Notes under the pieces: model-generated
The model's database searches: none
What the model was told of the DNA's origin: nothing
The model's input: only the letters and a program-made list of their open reading frames with translations
Shown here: positions 34,801-42,596 of the stretch, piece by piece
How the letters are laid out: each line of letters opens with the position of its first letter
How positions within the stretch are numbered: the first letter of the stretch is position 1
Source of the DNA: Streptomyces triticisoli
Lineage (GTDB): Bacteria; Actinomycetota; Actinomycetes; Streptomycetales; Streptomycetaceae
Reading direction: 5' to 3'
NCBI RefSeq assembly: GCF_003270085.1
Contig: NZ_QFDQ01000143.1
Span: 1-52,791 of the forward strand
DNA: 52,791 nucleotides
Made by a program: the position numbers and the translations under genes

Positions 34801-37800
34801 AGGGCAGTTCGCCCGCCGAGGTGAGTTTGGTGACACGGCCGACGCTGTCATAGCTGTACTCGGTCTTCAGAGACGGGCTGATCTGGGGGTGCCAGGTCTG
34901 GCGCAGTCGCCCGCTCCCGTCGTAGAGGTACATCTGCACGGTCTTCGACGTGGCGCTGGCCGCGCCGGATGCAGTAGCCCACAGCCGGAGCTCCTTCACC
35001 TGGCCGGCCACGTCACCGTATGTGGTGTCGGTGCCAGTGGTGGCGGTCGCGTAGACGAACTGCAGGACCCGGCAGCCCTTGGCCGAAGGACTTGTCGCGC
35101 AGGTGTCGGCGGATATCCCAGGGACCGGGGCGATGACGTATTTGGGGCGGGCCAGGGTCTGGCTGCCGACAGTCACAGCTTCGGACACCACGGTGGTGCT
35201 GTCGCCCACGGCGAGGTAGGAGGTGGCGGCCTGCCAGGTGGTTGCGGCCGAGTCAACCTTCTGGAACGTGATTGTCGCGCCTCCGGTGTCTTTCACGGTG
35301 AATGATCCGCTGAGCGAGCCGGTCAAGGTGAGGTATTCGGCGCCCGGCTCAGGTTTCCAGCCGCCCGTGCTGGTGGCCGTGAACCCGATTCCGGCTCCCT
35401 GCGAGTCGACGAGTTCCACGGAGGTGGCGGAGGTCTTGCGGATGCTTGACCAGTCCGAGCCGGTCGACTCCGCAGTGACGCTGGAGATCCAGCCAGGGCC
35501 GAAGACCGCGGCCTGCCCCTCCTGTGACTCGTCCGTGGTGGACTGGCGAGATGATGCGGTGCGCGTCACGTTCAGCCCAAAGGCCGAGGCGTCGCTCTCG
35601 GAGAGTGTGTAGTCGCCAGTCAGCAGGTTCACCTCTCCCGGGCCTACAGACTGCATGGGGGCCTCGCCGGCCTGGCGGTCCACGGTGACGGTGACGGACT
35701 GGGAGTAGCCCGTGGTGGTGCCGTCGGTGAACGCGGCCCTGATGTCGATGGGGCCGTCCTCGGCGAGCGTGGTGGTGATGTTCCAGGTCAGCGCCGGCGG
35801 CTGGCCGCCGGGTGCCGCGAGTGGCCAGGCGGTGATCGCCGATCCGTCGGCATTCTTGGTGACGTCGGCGAGCGGCACGGTGTGCCAGGTGTCGGTCTCG
35901 CCGCGGCGGTACTGATAGGTCACCCCGGTGTAGGTGGGCCTGCCCGTCGCCGCCAGGACGGTGCGGCGGGCCGGGCGGTCGCCATCGCCGGGGGCGAGCA
36001 GCGCCGCACCGTCCGCACCCACCCCGAAGGAGTACTGCGTGGTCGCCGTGGACAGGTTGCCGCCGGAGTCGACGGTCTTGGCGTACAGGGTGTGCCAGCC
36101 CTCGGTCGGCTTGACCGTCACCGTCAGCGGGGCACCTCCTGTGCCGCTGGCGGTGTCGTCGATCCGGTTCGGGGTGTTCGGGTCGTCCAGCCCCCAGTAG
36201 TAGCCCTGCCCGTCCGTGGAGGAGGTGTCGAAGGTGCACTGCGCACCGTCGTCGTCCCTGGCCGTCCAGGTGTCCTTGGTGTAGGGGGTGCAGGTGATCG
36301 ACGGAGCCGCCGGCTTGGCGGTGTTGAGGACGAACGTCGTGTAGCCGGTCCACGATCCGTACAACGAGCCGTCGTAGCCCCGGACCCGGTAGCGCAGGTG
36401 CGAGCCGGCCGGGAAGGCGCTGGCCGACGGGATCGTCAGCGATGCGGCGGAGCCGGAGGCCACGGCACCGCTGAGACCGGTGTAGGTGTACGTGGTGTCG
36501 TTGTGGGCCGGGTCCGGGGTGATTTCGAACTGGGCCCTGACCGTGCCGCCGTCCGCATCGGAGACCTTGGCCGACAGCTGCGGGGTGAGCGAGGTGACGT
36601 ACCGTTTGCCGTTGTAGGCGTTCACCACGCTGGGGGAGATCGCCGCCGAGGTCGGCTTGGCCGGGTAGGAGTTGTAGGTCACCGTCAGCGACGGCTCGTA
36701 GGTGGGGTCGTGGGAGCCGGAGACGTAGTTCGCCGATCGGTACCGGCGCCACGTGAGCACATCGGTCTCACTGACCGCCGCCAGGCGGATGCCGTAGTTG
36801 GGCTGGCCGTCCGCCCACGCCTGCACGATCGCGTCCACATCCCAGTTGACGTGACCCGCCGGGCACTTGGAGTCGTAGCCCTTGGCCGCGGTCGAGGTGA
36901 CCGCACCCGTGGTCGTGGTTGACGGCTGCGCGGACCAGGTGATCGCCGCCGGATCCCAGTTCGTGGTGATCCTGCGTACCTGCACCCCTGAGCCGGCGGT
37001 CGAACAGGTGGAAGAATAGTAGGAGTACAGCCGCAGATCGGTGTCGACGATCTTTTTGCCCGCGTACTTCGCCACGTCGAACTTCAGGAAGGAGCGGGCC
37101 TTTTGCACACCGTCATAGGTGCCGGCCTTCAGCTCCGTCGAACCTCGCTGACTGGTCGGGTAGTCGTCGTACTGGACCCAGGTGTCCGTGGTCGGTCCCG
37201 CGAGGGTGTTGGTCGGGTCGACCACCACCGGATAGGTGACGTCCGGGTCGGACAGGAACGTGTCGCTGGGCTTGAGGACCAGCGTCTGCCTGCCGTTCGC
37301 GGCTGTCTCGACCACGGTGCTGACGTTCGCGGTGTGCTTCGGCTCCCGGGACTTCGCGTCCTCGGCGGCGCCCCACATCACTGGCGGCGGCGCAGCGGCC
37401 ACCTGCTTGCCTCTGGAGTCTTCCCACCGCAGCCGTTTGTCCGCCGTCTCGGCAAGCTTCAGGCCTTTGGCCGTCACCGGCAGACGGAACTCCACCGGGC
37501 CGCTGGGCCGCTCACGCAGAACCACCGAGTGGGAGAATCCCTGCGGCAACGCGGTAACCACCACGTCCCCGCCGGGCACCGCGTTCGGGTAGGTGGCCGT
37601 GCTGCCCTTGAGCACCGGCGCGGGCAGTGTGCCGGGCCACGAGACGCCGAAGGTCTTCTCCCCGCGGGTGACCTGCGCCAGCGGCGCCGTGCTGCCGCCT
37701 GCGGAGAAGGCGATCTGCGCGGCGGCCGACTTCGGCACCACCTTGCCGTCCACCACGGACAGCGACACATCCACCGGCTGCCACGTGCCTTGGGAGTCCT

Positions 37801-38170
37801 GCACCCGGATCGGCCCGGTGAAGGACTCCACCGTCACCGTCCCGTCCGGGTTTGCCCAGCTGGTACTCTCCTCCGTGCGTGCATCGACGATCTCGATCCG
37901 CCGGTCCTGCAACCGGGCCATCAACATCGCCGATGCCTCGTCGGCAGCCTGCGCCGGTCCGAAGGTCGTTTGGGTCTTCGTAGTCGGCGTCTGCGAAGGC
38001 AACGCAACCGCTTGTCCGGTGGTCGCGCTCGTCACCGCTGCCTCCGCAGCAAGCAACATGGCCAACCCAACGGCTATCCGCCGTAGGTTCTGCCCGGTGA
38101 GGACGGCTCTGCCTCGATGTCGCTTCGAGGTTCGCCTCCGCCCGCCTGAAGCGGGCCTGTATTTGCGCAT
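31853..38170 (-). CDS. Secreted RHS/YD-repeat polymorphic toxin-like protein with DNRLRE domain
   Basis: A 2105-residue protein. ATG 38170 has GGAG six bases upstream. A long basic N-terminus and the hydrophobic stretch [20 protein letters not shown] (about 30-49) form a signal peptide. Residues about 328-500 are a DNRLRE domain ([27 protein letters not shown]...[13 protein letters not shown]), found before RHS shells in Gram-positives. Ig/Fn3-like sequence follows ([22 protein letters not shown]). [24 protein letters not shown] near 860 opens the RHS part. Many YD repeats follow (for example [40 protein letters not shown]). The RHS core hallmark [17 protein letters not shown]...[16 protein letters not shown] ends near residue 1975. 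The final 130 residues are the variable tip. Likely exported, used in contact-dependent competition. Confidence 0.93.
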   Translation of the reverse strand: MRKYRPASGGRRRTSKRHRGRAVLTGQNLRRIAVGLAMLLAAEAAVTSATTGQAVALPSQTPTTKTQTTFGPAQAADEASAMLMARLQDRRIEIVDARTEESTSWANPDGTVTVESFTGPIRVQDSQGTWQPVDVSLSVVDGKVVPKSAAAQIAFSAGGSTAPLAQVTRGEKTFGVSWPGTLPAPVLKGSTATYPNAVPGGDVVVTALPQGFSHSVVLRERPSGPVEFRLPVTAKGLKLAETADKRLRWEDSRGKQVAAAPPPVMWGAAEDAKSREPKHTANVSTVVETAANGRQTLVLKPSDTFLSDPDVTYPVVVDPTNTLAGPTTDTWVQYDDYPTSQRGSTELKAGTYDGVQKARSFLKFDVAKYAGKKIVDTDLRLYSYYSSTCSTAGSGVQVRRITTNWDPAAITWSAQPSTTTTGAVTSTAAKGYDSKCPAGHVNWDVDAIVQAWADGQPNYGIRLAAVSETDVLTWRRYRSANYVSGSHDPTYEPSLTVTYNSYPAKPTSAAISPSVVNAYNGKRYVTSLTPQLSAKVSDADGGTVRAQFEITPDPAHNDTTYTYTGLSGAVASGSAASLTIPSASAFPAGSHLRYRVRGYDGSLYGSWTGYTTFVLNTAKPAAPSITCTPYTKDTWTARDDDGAQCTFDTSSTDGQGYYWGLDDPNTPNRIDDTASGTGGAPLTVTVKPTEGWHTLYAKTVDSGGNLSTATTQYSFGVGADGAALLAPGDGDRPARRTVLAATGRPTYTGVTYQYRRGETDTWHTVPLADVTKNADGSAITAWPLAAPGGQPPALTWNITTTLAEDGPIDIRAAFTDGTTTGYSQSVTVTVDRQAGEAPMQSVGPGEVNLLTGDYTLSESDASAFGLNVTRTASSRQSTTDESQEGQAAVFGPGWISSVTAESTGSDWSSIRKTSATSVELVDSQGAGIGFTATSTGGWKPEPGAEYLTLTGSLSGSFTVKDTGGATITFQKVDSAATTWQAATSYLAVGDSTTVVSEAVTVGSQTLARPKYVIAPVPGISADTCATSPSAKGCRVLQFVYATATTGTDTTYGDVAGQVKELRLWATASGAASATSKTVQMYLYDGSGRLRQTWHPQISPSLKTEYSYDSVGRVTKLTSAGELPWTFTYGKAGNAATAGDGMLLKVSRPGLKQGTADITEGTAATSVVYDVALTGTNAPYQMGATDVAAWGQSDVPTDASAILPADATPTSHDGRSLSATAYKRAAISYLDASGREVNTTAPGGGVTTAEYDHLGNTVRELTARNRELALASNGSGLDTLTRLGIDGASTAERAHLLSTTYVYSSDGQRVTDTYDPLHLTTLTSALKAGSGGTDLPAGTEIPARQHTVTTFDEGRPSDGTAKVSGMATTVAIGAYVEGYPADADRVTTKTSYDWAKGLPTSTIEDAGGKNLTKTTTYDAQGRVIKTTLPKSNGSDAGATTTTYWSASGTGACNGRAEWAGQVCSTGPAGAITGGGTNPSQLPTKTYEWDWWGQPSKVTETANGVTRTTLISTDSAGRITKTSITGGVGTAVPDSTTTYNPDNGQVDTQTANGQTITTTYDKLGRVMSYNDGAGNTTKTEYDLLDRPVKVTDSAPSTTTYTYDTTKEPRGLPTSMTDSVAGTFTASYGPEGELVAEQLPGGHTLNHTFDNVGQQTSTIYSRDTDNTVLLADSADYSIHGRIVHHTGTAGDTVEQTYTYDNPGRLVRTDDTAADGTCTRRSYTFDNNTNRTSLTTSTSAPGDGCTDTDATATTHTYDSADRLIATGITYDAFGRTTTQPNGASIDYYANDLVRRQTADSRRQTWNLDAAGRLANSTTETQGTDGTWTQTRHTVNHYASDGDSPSWIAEAPQGTIARNVQGLTGEMEAITTATGDTTLQLANIHGDVSVQLPLDSTKAPVVLRQDEYGNAVTDNPGTRYGWLGAHQRSSDSLTGAVLMGVRLYDPSLGRFLSIDPVPGGSANAYDYASADPVNRVDLDGRWHKWWTGYRYWGKVKWHLWGFWKSCWCRSAGWHMGASVRLYFNKWATRWLADEGPYALAAWGGLFTMAASWAGGTYGAAVAALLVTYTAFVIWWAKRAVKRKKCLRVYAAWKYRGLWWYPKTYPTYYRC
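31856..32245 (-). other. Trp-rich C-terminal toxin tip of the RHS protein
   Basis: Residues 1976-2105, after the DLDG end of the RHS core. It contains 18 Trp in 130 residues (about 14%), many Lys/Arg, four Cys (two in SCWCRS and the last residue), and a central hydrophobic part with two possible helices: [19 protein letters not shown] and [21 protein letters not shown] recognise no nuclease, deaminase or ADP-ribosyltransferase motif. A membrane-active, pore-forming tip fits the composition. Confidence 0.6.
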
Positions 38171-38848
38171 TCTGGACTCCGTCTCTGCTGATCAAAGTGA
38201 TCGGCTGACACGGAAGGTACCCGGAGAGAAAAGATCAGCTACGGCTATAGACGGCCTCATACGGGACCAGCTAAACCCATGACGGCGATGTGACCATCAT
38301 CACAACTTCAGGGGTTTGGGAGCCAGTCGAACATAGCTGCGCAGGTCACGTGGGCCTCTCCTTCCGGCCCTCGCTGGCAGCGGCCTGACCACCCGGTCCA
38401 CCTACCGGTAGTTCGTTGCTGACTTCGGCGCTTGGGAGTCAGGGCGGTGACAGGTCGAGTCCGGTCTCGGTCATGAAGCCATCGAGCGCGGCGGGCCGGT
38501 ACTGCAGGCTCTTGAACCGGTTACGCATCAGGGCTTCGAGCCGGCCGGATCGGGCAGCGCTCGTGCGCCCTCCGGGCCGCGGCCGCCAACTGGTGATCGT
38601 GCGGGTCGGACTCCGGGTCCAGTCCGGCCAGGGAAGGTCGGGAGCCAGTGAGGCCGGCGCGGGGTTGCTGGACGCACACGTGGCGGGTGATCTCTCTGCA
38701 CACCCGCCAGTTCGAGGGCCTTCTGGAAATTCCACCTCATTGAGGGTCTTTGTGGGCGCGCCCGCGGCTTCCGGTGCCCGCTTGGGGCAACTGTTGCCGT
38801 GTCCAATCGATCCAGGCGCCCAGGCGTCTGCTGTGACAGGAGATCGCT
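38171..38848. other. Stretch with decayed coding sequence upstream of the RHS gene
   Basis: 678 bp. The first 110 bp upstream of the RHS start probably carry its promoter; they are relatively AT-rich. At about 38436-38735 the minus strand holds two frames that join naturally if a frameshift is allowed: HDHQLAAAARRAHERCPIRP and LMRNRFKSLQYRPAALDGFM, ending ETGLDLSPP. This looks like the eroded C-terminus of a gene I cannot name. Nothing else is supported. Confidence 0.4.
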
Positions 38849-39076
38849 ATGCGTGTTTCCCGCTTTGCCGCCGCGCTCGGCGTGGCAGTCGCCGTGGTGC
38901 TAGGTGGTGCTGGAGCTGCCAGCGCCGCCGCGCCGGCGGCGGCCGGTGCGTACGCCTCGAATGACCACCATCGTTGGAACGGGGGCGAGGACGGGCCCCG
39001 GCACCACCACGGGCACGGGAAGGACAGGGACCGCCACCACAGGCACGGCCACGGGCACGGACACGGACACGGCTGA
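38849..39076 (+). CDS. Small secreted histidine-rich protein
   Basis: A 75-residue protein. AGGAGA lies seven bases before ATG 38849. Signal peptide MRVSRFAAALGVAVAVVLGG continues to a likely cleavage after ASA (about residue 27). The mature part of about 48 residues is dominated by His: NDHHRWNGGEDGPRHHHGHG followed by KDRDRHHRHG and four more HG steps, 13 His in the last 38 residues. There is no membrane anchor. Such His/Gly/Asp tails bind Zn2+, Ni2+ or Cu2+. Roles in metal buffering, storage or protection are possible. The gene stands alone in the accessory region. Confidence 0.8.
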   Translation: MRVSRFAAALGVAVAVVLGGAGAASAAAPAAAGAYASNDHHRWNGGEDGPRHHHGHGKDRDRHHRHGHGHGHGHG

Positions 39077-39311
39077 CACGATCGCCGAACGTGATGGGGT
39101 GGCCCAGAATCGGGCCGCCCCACTCACGGCATGACGCACAGCCGAGTTGAACGCCGCGTCCGAGCCACGACCTCGGCGTCCCGGCACCTGCCGTGATTAC
39201 GACGTTGTCCGTCGGTCAGAACCGCCCGGAGTCGGCCGGTGGCACGAAGCCGTTCGGGAAGGTCGCTCACGCCTGTCGCGTATGCGGCTGGTCTCAGGAC
39301 CGTGTGGTGAT

Positions 39312-39893
39312 TCAGAAGGCGGGAGGTCGGCCGGCACGGGTCAGGCGGGCGACCGTGTTCCAGCTCATCGGCTCCCGTGCCCCGCACGTCCCACGAAGGC
39401 CCTCCGTGACAGCGGCCCGGACAGCGAGATTGACGGGGATCAGGAGACGGGGCAGGCGCCGGCGGGCGAGCCAGACCCGGTTGCGGGCGTTGAGCCGGTG
39501 GAAGGCCGCATGGCGGGATGGGTGGGTGGCGGGGTGGTGCACGATCACGCTGGGCACGTAGGAGCCGCGGTGGCCGCGGTTCCACAGGCGCCGGGCCAGG
39601 TCGACTCCCTCGTGGTAGAGGAAGAAGGAACCGGGCCAGCCGCCGACCTGGTCGAACGCGGAGCGGCGGACCCTCACCATGCCTTCGGCCATGACGGTCA
39701 CGATGCCGGGCCGGATCGGATGCCCGCAGGCGCGGGACCCAGCGGCGGAGGGTGGCGCCGCTGTCGGGGCCGTGATGCGCTGCGTCGTCCTGGACACCGA
39801 TACCGCCTCGTTCATCGTCAAGAAGCACCTGCCGATCACGTTGGCAACCAAGCTGCTCAACGCACAGCCAAGCATCACCGCCCGATCCGGCAT
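39312..39893 (-). pseudogene. Glycosyltransferase family 2 remnant (C-terminal part)
   Basis: An open frame of up to 194 codons. Reliable similarity covers about its second half: GMVRVRRSAFDQVGGWPGSFFLYHEGVDLARRLWNRGHRG, then VPSVIVHHPATHPSRHAAFH and RLNARNRVWLARRRLPRLL. These match the acceptor half of rhamnosyl-type GT2 enzymes (the FDQVGGWPGSFFLYHEGVDL block is the usual F-x-x-D-x-x-F...EDVDL region) and their C-terminal helices. The N-terminal GT-A half with the nucleotide-sugar DxD motif is missing. The first 65 or so residues look like noise. The gene is a decayed fragment. Confidence 0.7.
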
Positions 39894-39987
39894 CGGCGGT
39901 TCATGTCTCTGACACCAAGCCGGCGACAGCCGGCCCCTGCGATCCGCCGCCTCATCGGCCAGGACATCAGCGGAGTCGCCCGCGGAG

Positions 39988-40986
39988 TCAGAGCCTGACG
40001 ATCATCTTGCCGACGTTGTCGCCGCGCAGTACGCCGAGGAAGGCCTCCAGGGTGTTCTCGATGCCCTCGGCGACCGTCTCGCGGTACTTCAGGCGGCCGT
40101 CGCGGACCCAGGGGCCGACCTCGTGTACGAACTGGGGCTGCAGGTCGTAGTGGTCGCCGACGAGGAAGCCCTCGATGCGGCCGCGGGTCTGGATGAGGCG
40201 GGCGAGGTTCCTCGGGCCGGGGGCGGGCTCGGTGTTGTTGTAGACCGAGATCATGCCGCAGACGGCGATGCGGCCGCCCTGGTTGAGGGCGCCGATGGCG
40301 GCCTCCAGGTGGTCGCCGCCGACGTTGTCGAAGTAGACGTCGATGCCGTCGGGGGCGGCGGCGCGCAGCTGCTCGCCCACGGGGCCGTTCCTGTAGTTGA
40401 AGGCGGCGTCGAAGCCGTACTCCTCCAGCAGCAGTTTGACCTTCTCGTCGGAGCCGGCCGAGCCGATCACCCGCGCGGCGCCCTTCAGTTTGGCCAGCTG
40501 GCCCACCTGGCTGCCGACCGCGCCGGCCGCGCCGGAGACGAACACGATGTCGCCCTCCTTGAAGGAGGCGGTGCGCAGCAGGCCCGCGTAGGCGGTGAGT
40601 CCGGTCATGCCGAGTACGCCGAGGTACGTCGACAGGGGCGCGGCCTCCGGGTCGACCTTGACGGCGTTCCGCGCGTCCACGGCGGCGTACTCCCGCCAGC
40701 CGCCGAAGTGCAGGACGTGGTCGCCCACGGCGATGCCCTCGGCGTTCGAGACGACGACCTCGCCGACCGCGCCGCCCTGCATGGCCTTGCCCAGCTCGTA
40801 GGGGGCCACGTACGACCGGGCGGCGCTCATCCTTCCGCGCATGTAGGGATCGACGGAGAGGTACTCGTTGCGTACGAGGACCTGGCCCTCGCGCGGCTGC
40901 GGGGCCTCCGTCTCGACCAGGGCGAAGTCCTCGGGCTTCGGCCAGCCGACCGGGCGGCTGAGCAGGTGCCATTCGCGGTTGATCAT
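39988..40986 (-). CDS. NADP-dependent MDR oxidoreductase (prostaglandin reductase/CurA-like)
   Basis: A 332-residue medium-chain dehydrogenase/reductase without the zinc-binding Cys residues, of the leukotriene B4 12-hydroxydehydrogenase/2-alkenal reductase type. NREWHLLSRPVGWPKPEDF and YLSVDPYMRGRM are the family start. The coenzyme loop is VFVSGAAGAVGSQVGQLAKLKGAARVIGSAGSDEK at about residues 145-180, followed by FDAAFNYRNG and DVYFDNVGGDHLEAAI. It probably reduces double bonds of reactive alkenals or ketones. ATG 40986 is chosen because GGAAGG lies seven bases upstream. It is divergent from a MarR gene; a clear inverted repeat between them marks likely control. Confidence 0.92.
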   Translation of the reverse strand: MINREWHLLSRPVGWPKPEDFALVETEAPQPREGQVLVRNEYLSVDPYMRGRMSAARSYVAPYELGKAMQGGAVGEVVVSNAEGIAVGDHVLHFGGWREYAAVDARNAVKVDPEAAPLSTYLGVLGMTGLTAYAGLLRTASFKEGDIVFVSGAAGAVGSQVGQLAKLKGAARVIGSAGSDEKVKLLLEEYGFDAAFNYRNGPVGEQLRAAAPDGIDVYFDNVGGDHLEAAIGALNQGGRIAVCGMISVYNNTEPAPGPRNLARLIQTRGRIEGFLVGDHYDLQPQFVHEVGPWVRDGRLKYRETVAEGIENTLEAFLGVLRGDNVGKMIVRL

Positions 40987-41048
40987 GACAGCGCCTTCCG
41001 TCTGCTTCGTTCGCTTCATTCGCTTCGCTCGTCTCACTTGCTTCAGGA

Positions 41049-41080
41049 TCTGAAATAATTATCTGCCTGAATATTTCAGA
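41049..41080. promoter_or_regulatory. Candidate MarR operator
   Basis: Perfect 9-bp inverted repeat TCTGAAATA (41049-41057) and TATTTCAGA (41072-41080) with a 14-bp spacer, in the gap between the divergent oxidoreductase and MarR genes. AT-rich against its surroundings. Confidence 0.7.
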
Positions 41081-41096
41081 CTGTCAAGCAAGCGGG

Positions 41097-41102
41097 TACC
41101 CT
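41097..41102 (+). promoter_or_regulatory. -10 box of the marR gene (leaderless)
   Basis: TACCCT ends 7 nt before ATG 41110, 16 bp from the inverted repeat. Confidence 0.5.
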
Positions 41103-41109
41103 GGGCGCC

Positions 41110-41550
41110 ATGGCCACCGCACCGAACACCCGCCGTCCCGACGCGCTGACCCTGGAGGTCATCGAGCTCATCGGGGATGTCGTGGCCCGGTTCCACGAGG
41201 ACTACGAGGACACCGCCGGGGCGCACGCCCTGACCGGCGCGCAAGCGCGGCTGCTGAGCCTGCTGTCGCTGGAACCGCTGCCGATGCGGAAGCTGGCGCA
41301 GAAGCTGAAGTGCGAGCCGTCGAACGTCACCGGGATCGTGGACCGGCTGGAGGTGCGGGGGCTGGTGGAGCGGCGGCCCGATCCCGCCGACCGGCGGGTG
41401 AAGCTGGCGGCGGCGACGGAGGAGGGGCGGCGGGTGGCCCGGGAGCTGCGGGAGGGGCTGCGCTTCGCGCGGGAGCCGTTGGCCGCGCTGTCGGAGGGGG
41501 AGCGACTGGCCCTGCGGGATTTGCTGCGGCGGATGGCGGGAGCGTCCTGA
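41110..41550 (+). CDS. MarR-family repressor
   Basis: A 146-residue MarR regulator. The winged-helix covers about residues 45-105: GAQARLLSLLSLEPLPMRKLAQKLKCEPSNVTGIVDRLEVRGLVERRPDPADRRVKLAAATEEGRRVARE, with the recognition helix at SNVTGIVDRLE and the wing DPADRRVK. The flanking helices dimerise. The promoter and the oxidoreductase promoter share a perfect inverted repeat, so it probably represses both and responds to an electrophile or phenolic compound handled by the oxidoreductase. One Cys (Cys in KCEPSN) lies in the DNA-binding domain and could allow redox sensing. Confidence 0.92.
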   Translation: MATAPNTRRPDALTLEVIELIGDVVARFHEDYEDTAGAHALTGAQARLLSLLSLEPLPMRKLAQKLKCEPSNVTGIVDRLEVRGLVERRPDPADRRVKLAAATEEGRRVARELREGLRFAREPLAALSEGERLALRDLLRRMAGAS

Positions 41551-41615
41551 CCGAGGGGCGCTTGACCGGCTGACGCCGGCCGACATCTGTCGACGCCCGC
41601 TGGGGCCGACGCGGG

Positions 41616-42386
41616 TCAGGTACACCACCACAGGAACCGGTCGCACTTGCGCGTCGGTGTCGGGGCCGGGTCGGGGTGCGGTGGTGTCGGATCGGCCGAC
41701 GGGGGGTCCGCCGGCCGGGAAGCCTCCGGGGGTGGGGGGTTCGAGGCGCCCGTGCCCCCGTCGGCGCCGGTGTCCCCGCCCGCGCCGCCCGCACCACCCT
41801 CCTCCGTCGCCTGCGGCGGCTGCTGCGGGCCCTCCGTCTCCGTCGGGTCCGGTTCGGGTTCCTCGTCGTCCGCCGACGCGGACGGGGACGCGGACTCCGA
41901 GGCATCCGGTGAGGCCGTGCTCGTGGCGGCACCGGGCGTGGCGTTCGCCGGGCCGGCCGTCTCCTCCGGGTCCGAGGCCGGCTCGCCGTCACCGCTCTGT
42001 CCGTCGTCCTCCTCCGCAGCCGGTCCGGGGGTGGAGAAGCCCGGCAGGACCGAGGCGTCGACGCCGAGTTCGGCGAGGCTCAGGCCGCCCGCGGCCAGCA
42101 CGAAGCCGGTGACGACGAAGAGGGTACGGCGGCGGCGCCGGCGGTGGGCCGCGGCCTTGCGGTCGCGACGGCTTGCCGTCACGGCCCCGGCCCTGGCTCC
42201 GCCTTCGACTCCGTCCGGATCGGCCCGCTCCGCCTCGTCCTCCGACTCGCCGCTCTCCGGCGGTACTTCGGCAGCCACCGCGGGTTCAACGGCCACCGGC
42301 GCGGCGTACGTCTCCGCGGGAGCGCCGCACCCCGGACAGGCCAAGGCGCCGTTGAGGTGCCGCTGGCACGGGTGGCAGTAGTTCAT
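41616..42386 (-). CDS. SCO2400-type zinc-ribbon single-pass membrane protein
   Basis: A 256-residue protein. The N-terminal zinc ribbon MNYCHPCQRHLNGALACPGCGAP has two CxxC pairs (Cys4/7 and 17/20). An acidic linker, a basic patch (RRDRKAAAHRRRRRR, about residues 73-87) and one membrane helix (TLFVVTGFVLAAGGLSLAEL) follow. The outer part is long, Glu/Asp/Ser/Pro/Gly-rich and ends in the unusual PTRKCDRFLWWCT with two Cys. The ribbon would be cytosolic and the tail outside. This layout matches the family named after S. coelicolor SCO2400, as I recall; function unknown. ATG 42386 is the natural start. Confidence 0.82.
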   Translation of the reverse strand: MNYCHPCQRHLNGALACPGCGAPAETYAAPVAVEPAVAAEVPPESGESEDEAERADPDGVEGGARAGAVTASRRDRKAAAHRRRRRRTLFVVTGFVLAAGGLSLAELGVDASVLPGFSTPGPAAEEDDGQSGDGEPASDPEETAGPANATPGAATSTASPDASESASPSASADDEEPEPDPTETEGPQQPPQATEEGGAGGAGGDTGADGGTGASNPPPPEASRPADPPSADPTPPHPDPAPTPTRKCDRFLWWCT

Positions 42387-42501
42387 GACGCGGGAAGACT
42401 AAGTTCCGGGCGGGGTCGTTCCCAGGATTCTCTGTGAAGGTTCTGTGGGGGATCGCAAGAGTTATCGAGAGACTTGCCGAAACCGTTACCTGTTGGACCC
42501 A

Positions 42502-42531
42502 TTGACACCCCCCGCAGCCCCTCCTTACTGT
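42502..42531 (+). promoter_or_regulatory. Vegetative-type promoter of the carbohydrate cluster
   Basis: -35 TTGACA (42502-42507), 18-bp spacer, -10 TACTGT (42526-42531). The -35 is a consensus match and the spacing fits HrdB-type promoters. Confidence 0.65.
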
Positions 42532-42540
42532 CGCGCCAGC

Positions 42541-42568
42541 ATTTCGAACGCATGACGAAATATCGAAC
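42541..42568 (+). promoter_or_regulatory. Candidate operator at the cluster promoter start site
   Basis: Inverted repeat ATTTCG (42541-42546) and CGAAAT (42556-42561) with 9-bp spacer, overlapping direct copies of TCGAAC (42544-42549 and 42563-42568). It begins 10 bp after the -10 box, where a repressor would block transcription. The regulator is not in the window. Confidence 0.5.
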
Positions 42569-42596
42569 AGCCATCCACAGCTGAGGGGCAACCGCC

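Noticed and set aside
38904..39134. A Thr/Gly-rich frame overlapping the His-rich gene
   Set aside because: It is the +1 frame of the CAC/GGC repeats; it has no ribosome site, whereas the His-rich frame has AGGAGA and a signal peptide.
39124..39828. A second minus strand frame over the glycosyltransferase remnant
   Set aside because: It carries no glycosyltransferase motif; only the neighbouring frame has the VGGWPGSFFLYHEG block.
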